From Panopea generosa (Eukaryota > Mollusca > Bivalvia > Adapedonta > Hiatellidae), in assembly GCA_029582155.1 (NCBI GenBank), contig CM055905.1, positions 6,140,062 through 6,204,061 of the forward strand: a stretch of DNA of 64,000 nucleotides. The letters run 5' to 3'. Made by a program: the position numbers and the translations under genes. Shown one piece after another: positions 50,401-62,400 of this stretch (position 1 is the first letter of the stretch; each line of letters begins with the position of its first letter). Under the pieces are notes generated by a model. That model saw only the letters and a program-made list of their open reading frames with translations. It was not told where the DNA came from and did no database searches.

Positions 50401-53400
50401 GATGAGAACTACCTGGTAAGTCGACCTATCACTGCAGTCACCTTTTTATCAACAAAGTAGCATTGGTGGTTCAAGACTGTTATACGTTGGGATGGATGGA
50501 TATAAAGCACAAATGATTCTTCTATTAGTCATTCATACATATATATATATTAAGGTTACAGAAGTATTCACTGGAAATAAATTGATTGATTGATTGATGT
50601 TTATTCAGGTTAATAGAATGTAGTGGAGGTCACTGACAAAGCTGTTGTTTTCCAGGTCTCGCACAAGTATCTCAATATTACATTTCTAAACAATGAACAA
50701 GTGGTAAACCAATACAAAATATGCATGCTCTATGTTTACCAGAGACCGAATTTAGAATTCAATATTCTTGCTGTCCTTTGAACAAATTTTACTCACTTGT
50801 GTAGAAAATTGCATTTTGATGAATTTATTTGATTCAAAAGAGAAGGTTACAAATGAATTCTAACATTTCTTTTAATTATAAATACGATTGTAAATAGGGA
50901 AAACACTTTTAAACACCATCCTCCAAATCCCACAACCCCACCCCACACCCTCCAAAAAAAAAAACACAACAAAACAAAACAAAAAAAAAACAAAATCAAA
51001 CCCACAAACAACACACAACAAAACAACAAACAAACAAAAACATGACAAACAAACAATCACTATTTCATTAAAGTAAAGTTACAGATGATGTCTAAACCAC
51101 AATCATGTTGCTTGTAAACCACAACATTTTTCCACACATGCATATTGATCCTATATTATCCAGGATCCAACTAACCTGCAAACCAAGGTACAGAAGCATC
51201 AGAACTTCGAGGCAGAGATTGAGGCGAACAAGAGTCGTATAGAGGCCATCCAGACATCTGGGGAACAGTTACTGGCCGAGGAACACTATGCCTCGGACAC
51301 CATCAGGTAATAAATACGGCTTAAGTGTAAAGAAGTTAATAATTTGTTATGCACCCACCATTCGAAGAATAGTGAACAGGTGTTAAGTATATCCCTGTCC
51401 TGTCCGTTTGTACATCTGTTCGTTCGTCAGATTTAAAACTTAATAACTTCACATGTGGTCCATGTACATAAACGGCTTTAAAAATGCAAGTTTGGTATCA
51501 TATGGATATTTTAGATCATTATATTTGATTATATTAAACAGACACAAAATTTAGTCTTCATTTTAACATTCAATGTCTTAATTGTTGAATGATATTCTAA
51601 CATGTATATAATAACACAAAGGTGTTCACCAGTCAGGTATTTAAAATATAACGCACTTAAAGACTTGCGTTTTTAAAGCCATTAAGTATATTTAATATAT
51701 ATTGCGTGTGTGCCCCAGTCCGTGTAATTATAAAATACAGGCATTTGACATCAGTCAAATAAGAAGAGTTGTGTCCTCTCTTTGATATAATTTTTGGTAA
51801 AAAATTGATTTCCAATCTGACACTAACAAGGGCATTTGTGTGGACAAAACATTTCTAGTTTTACCCTTCTGCGAAAAAAGAACATGGAATAATCTATTGC
51901 TATATGTGTTTTATACAGAGAAAGAATAGATGAGATCCTGGATTCATGGGCCACACTGCTGAAGCAGACAGAGTTCAAGGGTAACAAGCTGAAGGAAGCA
52001 AGTCAGCAACAACAATTCAACCGCAATGTTGAAGACATTGAAACATGGCTGACAGATATCGAAGGTCAACTTATGTCTGAGGATTATGGGAAGGTAAACA
52101 TCCTGCCACGGAGTATATATGTATCTGTCTATAGAGGATTGTTATGTTTTTATAGATACAAGGTTTCTCTAATTGTGGTTTCATGCTGGTGATTTTGTAT
52201 GGTTTTGTGTAGCATGACGACACATCAGTTATCATACATCATCTGTCTAGTTTTACGTTTGTCAAAATTATCTTAATAAAAATTGCATTCTTTTTATAGT
52301 TTTTATATTCACAAAATATTTTGAAAGCGACAGGCAGTCTCTGGCAAAGTTCAGTAAGGTCAATATAAAAGTTAGTCATCTTCTGCTCAAGTAGGTCAAA
52401 AGACAAGGCACGTATATTCTGTGATGAGGCAGAATGTTGAAAAGAAGTTGATGGTCATATATTGGAGATATTTACATTCTACTTGCACAAAGTGTGGGTC
52501 AAAAGCAAGGACAGGGTCATACCTTCTGTGACAAAGAACAAGGTCAAAGGTCACAGTTTGGTAAAAAAATAAAAATTGATGTAAAAATATTTTGTGAATA
52601 AAGCACTAGGCCAAAATTGAAGACAATACATTACCTGGCAATATGCTAAAGAGAAAGATAATTGTGTGTTTTCAGAAAATGCCATTATTTATTATAAATA
52701 AATAAATAAAGTGATGAAACAGTTGGAATCTAGGATAAATCTTACACACAGCATCTTGTACAGCTGTTGGTTCATACTTTACATTGTTTTCTGTTTCCAG
52801 TATTAATGTAACTGCATGGCCGTATTATATTTATATTGTGTTGTAGCACAAGTGGCGTAATACTTGCATGACTAATTTGTTGTATTCATGTTTACATGTT
52901 AATGATTTTTATGCTTGGTTTAAGATTAAAAGAATTCTGTCCTTGGATTGAAAAGTTGCACATTTGGCAAAATTGAATTATCTTTAGTTTCAGCTGATAA
53001 TTATGATTAAAAATGAACAATTTAAAACAGAAAAAGATCTTCTTTTATTTTTCTTTGTTCTGTTTCATGATAGATTAATGGGATGTTGCTGGGCCCAATT
53101 GGCTCAGTCCGTAGGTCAATCAAGTTTGCAAAACATTGGTCTTTTATTTTTTAACATGGGGGTGTGTGGTAGTGGGGGATAAAAAGGTATGCTCTGCATA
53201 AAAAAGGTAGTGTTATGATATGCATTAGATGGATTTTTTTTGGCATTTTAATGGGTCAAGCAGACATACCCCGCATTTTACACAAAATTCATAGAAAATA
53301 TAAATTGATTTCTCTAGCTCAAATTTACCCCCCAACCCCTGACCCCACCCCACACACACACACACTTTTGAATGCCTGAGGTGGAGGGGGAGTATTATTC

Positions 53401-56400
53401 ATGTGTCTGAGGTAGGAGGTTATACGGTATATTGGTAAGCTTATATTGGGAAACATGGGTTGGGGAGGGAGGCATTTAGTCACAGAGGATGTATTTGATA
53501 GGGATTTTAGAATATGCTTACATCATGATTGTTAAAGGCAACACTGCTCTATTTTCTTATTTGTTAATATGTAGATATATCAGTGTTGCGCTGGACCCTC
53601 AATTTACTTTTTTATGTGGCATCTTCAACATGTGAATAGATACTGCTTCAAGTTATTATGACATTTTATAAAATTTGTGTTATTCATTGTTTGCAAAATA
53701 TATTCTGCATGGCTTATGTGTTTTTGTTTATTTTTGCAATTGTTTATTTCTCTTTTGATCGATTTGTTCAGCTTCTTCGACGACATGTAAGTTATTCACA
53801 GCTTTTTATGTGTGGATTTTTGTCTCGCCTTTCAGAGCTTCTCCTCCCTATTGTGTTTCTTTCCCCACATCAAAGATATTTACTATTTAGTTATTAAATG
53901 AATGTGTTTATTAATGGTTATTTAATTAGTAGTGATTATTATTAAATATTTGATAATGAAAGGAATAAATATTTGATATGTTTAAAAACAACATATAAAA
54001 CAAAACAACAAAAAAGGTGCAATGGAATTTGATATGAAATTAAAATGAATGGTTATAATTTAATTATTTTTTTTTATAGAATCATTTTCAACGCTTTAAT
54101 ACAAATTTGATGTAATAAGCTCACCCAGGTTTGTATCCTTCCTTTCCTTGCATATGCAGTTGTACATGTAGATCAGAATTCATTTTGCCCTCCCAGTGTC
54201 ATACCCTACCCTCTTGTATATCATCAGACCTCTGAGTCTCGGTGCAATACAGTTCCCCTGTTTGTTCATAGATCACGGATACTTTGTGTGTAATTTAATG
54301 CAAGTCGTGAGCCTATTCATCCCTGGATAGTGGATATTACAATATCTGCATCATGCCTTCCCCTCACCTGCTTTGTTTGATATCTACATATCACCATATT
54401 TTATTACAAATCACTGTTTGACATAGGCTTGATGATTGCCTGGCTTCATATATAACCAAAAATATAATTGGGTCCCATAGAGAGTGGATTTGTGGTCCAG
54501 TGGTTAAGGCCTTATAATGGGAAACCCAGGGGCCGTAAGTTTGATCACCCGTTCCTCCAACTAAAACTACTTATCAGTCTTTCGGATGGGACTTTACCAA
54601 AAAACAAGGTCCAGTGTATCGGCGCTAAACACCAGGGCATGTAAAAGAACCATGGACACTACAAAAGGGTCTTCTATATCTCGGCACTATACTCCAAAAA
54701 TCTAAAATTACTAATACTCTCCTAGAGGCATCGCTCATATGTGAAACAGGTGGCTTTGATAAATAAGTTGAGTATTTTTCTGTCATGATTTATTGAACTA
54801 TGCAATAAAAGCCGATAAATAAATTGTCATCCCCATTGAGTCTTTTTCTGTCATGATTTATTGAACTATGCAATAAAAACCCAACATAGTTGTTGCAAAG
54901 TATTTTATGAGCCATATATATTGTCCCTCCATTCTCTCAATACTTTTAGTGTGTTTTCTGTTCAGATCTGTGACAGAAAGTTGACCATGTATGTCCATTT
55001 TGAGTTATTTGTTCCCATTTTAAAGTGCATGTTAGAACTTCTATCTTTTCATTAAAAACATTTCTGTTTAGTTAAAAGAAAGTAGTTGTTTTACAATTTA
55101 AATTATATTTACAATATTAAGATAAATTCACTGGTGCTTGGCCTTTATAGAGTGTATAGAGAAGTGTTTTAGACAGGTGCTTGTTATTATAGGATGACAA
55201 GCTAGAGCTTGTTATAGGTACAGGAAGGTGCTTGCTATGTTATAGATACAGGCAGGTGCTTGCTATGTTATAGGTACAGGCAGGTGCTTGCTATGTTATA
55301 GATACAGGCAGGTGCTTGCTATATTATAGATACAGGAAGATGTCTTTGTTTATTTAAGATGAAAGTAAGCTTTTAATATTCACTGCTTTTATATTTAGAT
55401 ACAGAAGAATGCTTGCTATATTATAGATACTGGCAGGTGCTTGCTATATTATAGATACTGGCAGGTGCTTGCTATATTATTAGATACATGCAAGTGCATG
55501 TTATTTTGTGAATAAAGATAAGTGATTACTATATAATAAATACTGATGGACAGAAGCTTGTAGAATGTTATTCTATAAAAACAGACAGGTGCTTGTTATT
55601 CTATAGATGCTGGCAGACTGCTTGTGTTTATATGGATACAGGCAGGGGTTTGTTAATCTATAGATGCAGGCAGACTGCTTGTGTTTATATAAATACAGGC
55701 AGGGGCTTGTTATTCTATAAATACAGGCAGGGGCTTTTTATTCTATAGATGCAGGCAGATTGCTTGCATTTATATAGATACAGGCAGGGGCTTGTTATTT
55801 TATAAAATAAAGAACGGTACTTGTTATTTGAGAGATGTAGGCAAATGCTTCTTATTTTATATATACAAGCAGGAGCTTGTTAAATAAATGCAGACACATG
55901 CTTTTTATGGCAGGTGCTTCTATTTTATGCAAAAAGGCTGGTGCTTGTGATTTGAGAGATGCAGGCAGGTGCTTGTTACTTTATAGAAAAGGCAAGTGCT
56001 TGTTATTTTTATATATACAGGCAGGTGCTTGTTATTTTTATATATACAGGCAGCTGCTTGTTATTTGATTGATATATGGAGGCGATTACTATTTGATACA
56101 GACAGATGTTTTTTATTCTGAGCTTGTTTGTCCATATTCAGACAGATGCTTTATTATATGTGAAGTATGGAATAGTTTCATGTTGTGCCATAACAATGTT
56201 TTTAAGTACCAGTTTAATTTTCTTTCAAACATGTTGTATTTAAATCCTCAAAGTTAAACAGTCTTTGCGAATGTAATATATATGTGACAATAGCATTAAG
56301 CAGACATGGACTTCTTTATATCTATTTTTTATACATGGTTATTTCCTAAGTGGAAAAACCTATAAAGTCATATAACTGATACTTTTATTCAATATGTTTT

Positions 56401-59400
56401 GTCCTCAAGCAAGACATTTTATCCATATATGTTTGGTCTACCCAGTAGAACTTCAGCTGCTGTAACTGTAATAACTTGTTTTACAGTCGTTGTCAAATAA
56501 TTAAGTTTAAGAACAATTCAAAACCTTCAATTGAATGAAATTTTTTAATAAAAGCCTTTGTTTAGATTTGCTTTGGATTTTATTTAGGGAACGCTCTTCT
56601 CAGTGAATGTGGTATATATATACTGTGTGACTTGGGCCACGCTGGCTTTTTTTCTCAATAACAACTGCTTAATGTTCTTTAACAGATTTGATAGTTTATA
56701 CTTGAAATTGAAGTGGGTGGGGTACTACAGAAATGAACTTTACCATTTATTAAGTAGATGATTCAAGTAATGGTGTGGTTTGTGCAGATCTAACAAAACT
56801 AATCATGTACATGATGTGGTATTTATTTAAATCAGCCCAGTCTAATCCTTGGAACAGATTTTGGTATTTTTTTTAATATTTTGGTTTTCTCAAGTTATCA
56901 TTCATAATAATTTGCTACACATCTTTTTAATTTATTGTAGCTTTTAGCTGTAAAGTGGCTTTTTTTACTTTACACATTATATTTCCATTTAGATGGCATA
57001 TGTCCATCTTGTATAAGACTTGAAAATTTAATAAAGTGTTTCGTTAAATATATTTCTATTTTCCAGTACATGTATTTCTTTGGTCACTATTTGGAAAAAA
57101 AGAAGCAAGTTCCCACATACTGAAGATTGTTTATCGGTTTTTGGATTGTGTAATGAGCAAAATTATTTAAATAAAACTTTTTCTTACCTGAACCAGTAAT
57201 GTTTCTAAGATAAGGTGTAAGTACATTGTGAAGTTTGTCAGGGAAATGAGATTATACAAGTGTATATGACTTACTTCAGGACTTGACCAGTGTCCAGAAC
57301 CTTCAGAAGAAACATGCCCTGCTCGAGGCTGATGTTGCTGCACATCAGGTGAGGAAACCAGCTTTATTTTATACTTTGATTGGTTAATTTTCTCTGTAAG
57401 GAAAGTGGCACGGTAACCTTGAACTTTAATACTTAAGTATGTCGTAGTTCTTATATGGTTGCTTTCAATGAATTCTGTATGGCCCAGTGATCGAAGGTGC
57501 TGTCTTCTAGGTCACTTGCCTCTCAACACTAAGGTCTTGGGTTCGAGTCAAGCTTGATTGTAATGTGTTAAAAATGGCTTTAGATCTATTTAAAAAAACA
57601 TGGATGCTTTTTATGTCCCCATCATTTGAAGGGGCATTAAGTGTTACCCCTGTTCAGTAGTTTGTTTGTTCATTCATTTGTTCGTTGGTCAGATGTAAAT
57701 TTCTTATCAATAACTTCTGAAGTGAACTGTTTTCAATTAATATTTGTTGTGTAGCTGTATAATTATACAATTCAGTTATTCAATATTTGTCAATGTCGGT
57801 AAAATGAATATTCGACTTAATTTTTTATAAAAAGTTGTTCCCTATCAATACTGAGGGGGCATTCATGTCCCAAGGTACAATTGTAGTGTAAATAAATGTA
57901 TCTTTAAATGTATAACTACTGAATCATTAGTATACACTGTGTTTGGCACCATCAAACTATAGACCTATTAAAACAGATTAGAAGCTTGTTTTTCTCTGCT
58001 AAATATATTGCATACTTTCAGGACCGTATTGAAGGTATTGCTGTTCAGGCATCATCGTTTGTTGATTCTGGACATTTTGATGCAGACAACATTCAGACCA
58101 AGCAGACACAGCTTCTCAACAGATACAAGGCACTTCAGGTATTTTATCATTATTTTTCAAAGGATAACATCATTACAAATGAAATTCTATTTATCCAGCA
58201 GAATAGTTGGCAGGGAAAAAAGCATGATCGGCTATTATTATTTCTATTACAGCAACATGCATCTGAAGAATGTAACTTGGGTTTTTGTGCACATATGTGA
58301 AGTAGATGTTAAAAAAAAAAGAAGCACCAAGTGATGACTTAAAATGATTGTTCCACAATATGTGTACAGTCAAACCTGTCTTAAGCAGCCACTCAAGGGA
58401 AAGAGCAAAAATGACCTCTAAAGATAGGAGGCTGCTTAATACAGGTTGATTTAAACTTAAGTATACATATGGAAAATGTGGCCGCTTAATAGAGGTGACC
58501 ACTAACACAAGTTTGACTGTGTATTTATATATAATGGTCATTTATCATTCATTGCTGAGGTCATTGGTTTGAGACCCAACTCAATATATATTTTTTTATC
58601 TTGGGTAGCTTTACTGCCTTTTATAAGTACATTATATTACTGGCTAAGAACAATCAAAGAGAATTAGTCTTATAATTTGGCCAATACTTTTTACACATAG
58701 GAGCCAATGGCTGCCCGCCACCAGAAGCTTGAGGATGCACTCCGTCTACAACAATTCCTGCGTGATGTTGAAGATGAGGAAGACTGGATCAGAGAGAAGG
58801 AACCTATCGCTGCCTCAACTAACAGAGGTATGTTTTTACATTACAGGGTTGTCTATCACATGATTAGTTGTACAGAAGTAATAAACCCATGGTATATCTT
58901 TGATATTAACCTTGTGTAATATCTCTGCAGATTCATTGATTAGTCTTATAATTTAGTACACCCTTAAAATAAAATGATGTTGTTTTCCACCATGACCAGA
59001 TAACCAAAATGTGTTGTATTTATTAAGGTGACTACTTAAAACATCCAATCAGATGGAACTATTTAGATTCTCTGATATTTATCATCCAAACAAATGTTTG
59101 CTTTGTTCACAGGTCGTGATCTGATTGGTGTTCAGAATCTGATGAAGAAACACCAGGCCTTACAGGCTGAGCTGGCAGGCCATGAGCCACGCATCAACAA
59201 TGTGTCACAGCAGGGCACAGAAATGATCAAGGATGGACATTTTGCTGCTGACGAGATCCAGGACAAGATCTCGGAGCTCGAGGACAGATGGCAGGCATTA
59301 AAGGTAAGGGAGAGTAGTAATTTAAAATTATTTCCATTCAAGGTAGACTAAATTTTCTCCCTTTTGTCACAACATTGTTGTGAAACTAAAAATTAAACAT

Positions 59401-62400
59401 GGCAAACCATTCATATTTTTAAGTACATGTATATGAAATTATGCATGTATTGCTGCTTGATTGAAATGACTTTAGAATACAAAAAAAATTTACTATAAGA
59501 AAACTAAAACTGCATGCTTGAAGATTTTGCAACAGATTTTCAAATATCCCAAATGCACTATTCACAGGAAAACTGTTGCATTACAAATATAATTTAGATA
59601 TTAATATGTTTGATTGTATTCAAGGACTATTCATAAAATGATGTACCATAAAACACCATTCATTTATTCATTTATTCATTTGTTCATTCATTCATTGTAT
59701 TCCAGGACAAGGCCACACAGCGTAAGCAAGACTTGGAAGACTCCCTTCAGGCCCAGCAATACTTTGCTGATGCTAACGAGGCAGAGTCCTGGATGAGAGA
59801 GAAAGAACCGATTGCTTCCAACACAGATTACGGCAAGGACGAGGATTCTGCGGAGGCTCTACTGAAGAAACATGATGCTTTTATGTCAGATTTGGAAGCG
59901 TACAGAACAGTGATTGATGGTCTTCAGGAGCAGGCACAGGCTTGTAATGTAAGTGAAGAGTATAAATCAATACATTTATATATATACACTCGGGTCCCGT
60001 TATAACGCGGATCTTGGGGTCCACAAAACGAAACCGCGTTATAAGCGGACCGCGTTATAGCGATAATTACCTCGAAAAAAATCGATGTTGGTTTTTCACA
60101 CCTATCGTGCTGTCCTACTGTGAATGGTATTGTTTGCATTGTAATATGATACAACGCGTATTTAGTTACAACAGATACACTTAGATATGTATGAAATTAA
60201 TACAAAAAAGAAAAGAAAGGAAAACGTTTTCGTGTTTTGATTATACTAAAATTGGCAGCCATTTCCGTTTAACCCGGAAGGAGAAAAAACGGTGTCTATA
60301 TAAAAAATCGCGCTTCAATTTAAACTCAACGCTGTTAGTATAAAAATATTAAAAATATAAATCTGAAGTATTAACAACAATTACATAATAAAAATAAGTT
60401 TGTGTTTACGATCCGATAAGATACCCGCGATATATTAATACCTGTCAACCGCTTCATTGCTTGATCACGTGATCACTCGATAATAACAAAGTTTGCATAT
60501 GGCTTCCGTGTTTGGCGCGTGTCAGCATTTATTGAAGCACTCGGGATTATTACAAACTGTTAATTGTCAATGCTGGCATGAATCAATCCCTTAAACAATC
60601 CTTTAAACCACCATGAGGTAATGGTTATAACAGTTTGTTATAATCAAGGCTAATTGGTGAGTAGAAGATGAGCGATTATCAAATCAAAACATGGCGACGA
60701 TCTATTGTTTGGTTGTCATTTGGTCATTCGCGCATATTTTGAAGTTTTGTATCACGACCTTCCCCCCCCCCCCCCCCGCCGAAAAATTGGGAGCCAAGCA
60801 AAAACCGCGTTATAACGGAATTCGCGTTATATCGGACCGCGTTATAACGGGACCGCAGTGTAGTAACTTTAAATTTTCCTCATGAAATCCATGTATGCAT
60901 GCATTCTTTCTGTACAACAGTAGTCCTGGGGTCCCTTGTGTACTAAGACAGTAGATCTCTCACGGCTGAGATCATGTGCTTGAGTCCACCTTAATCAGAG
61001 AGTCCTCAGTGGCTGAGTAGCCTAAGGCCCAGTCATCTAGCAAGCCCTAACCTCCCACCCCTGAGATCTTGGGTTTGAGCCCTGGTCAGTCCAACAATTT
61101 AAAGTGCTGAAAATGTTGTTTAACGCCATTAAAAAACATGACATAAACAGCTATAAGCTCTGTGTTGAATCTGATTTAAAAAAAAAAAGAGCAATTTTAC
61201 GCAATAGTATAATATACATGCGCATATTATGTGTTGATCATGTGAGTGTAATATTCATGTTGATGTTTTAATTAGATCCGAGAATACTTAGGAGAAGACA
61301 TTTCAGGTTGCCGTTAGTCTGCATAATCTGAATAATTATATAAATGAAGTTCAAAACATGATTTTGATTACTAAGTAATTGTTTCTGGTTAGCTCAGTCG
61401 ATACCACAACTGACTTTCAATCCAGATATCATGATTCTGAATCCATGTCCAGCCTTAATCTCTGTGATGATTGATGTACAACATTGTGTCTCTTGTCATA
61501 CATCCCTCACTACTGATTCAAGTGGGCCAGTTACTTGTGGGGATGGGTGTGCTTGAGTATTGGTTAACCTTCCAGGATTGCAGGAAAGAATAATAAGGTT
61601 AACTGATCATCTGTTAGCCCTCGATGGCATAAAATGGTTGCTATTCAGGCAGAGTGAAATGTGTCATCATGAAAGATACCGTATATTCCCTTATAAACGC
61701 CCCCCACTCTAATAAACACCCCCCACATATTTTTCTGGAAAATTAAAAAACAAAACGTATATGCGAGTTGAGTGCATATTCGTCCATCTTTCCTTAACAG
61801 ATTATTTTGTTACACAGACAACAATTAGCAGAGTGTTTATTACCCATTGTTTATATCTTGGGTGACCACTTAACCATTTTTGGTTGAATGAACACTTCCC
61901 CATATTTGCTGTTTAAAACTAGTAAAAATACAGTCTGCTGATTAAAACATTACAAAACTTTGGAAAATGCGGTTAGTCTGTGTACGCTGAAAGCTTATAA
62001 TTCCACATTGATAAGAGCAAGCGTCCAAGTGATTTAAAGTGAAGAGTACACTGACCATAAATTCGGATATTCCAATATGCAGACTAGTAATTTCATACAG
62101 ATTTTCAGCTTTTTTTCATCCCATGTCGATTATTTCATTCACTCTCAAATAATTCTGAACCACTTTTTCGGGGATTTGAGGTTTTATTCCAGGGCTTTGT
62201 TGTATTTTTAACTGTTGTTAAATTCGCTTTTTTATCTTTTATAAACGCCCCCACCTTGTAAAATGGGGCGTTAATTAGGGAATATACGGTAAAACATGCA
62301 TCTGTGCATTGCAGCAACAAGAGGCCCCAGTGATTGATGACCTTGGAACTGAGAAGGTCATGGCGCTGTATGATTACACCGAGAAGTCACCTAGAGAGAC

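Larger units (their letters stand above)
52094..57279 (+). other. Intron 9 (5.2 kb)
   Basis: Mostly unique AT-rich sequence, a SINE head fragment near 53093, a SINE at 54484, a duplicated TTTTTCTGTCATGATTTATT block (54776 and 54842) and the 55.1-56.1 kb minisatellite. The spectrin sequence is continuous across it, so no exon is missing. Confidence 0.85.
59949..62314 (+). other. Intron 14
   Basis: 2.4 kb, mostly mobile DNA: pogo-like element (59987-60860), SINE S2 (60998), SINE S1 (61385) and a MITE (61679-62289). Confidence 0.85.
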
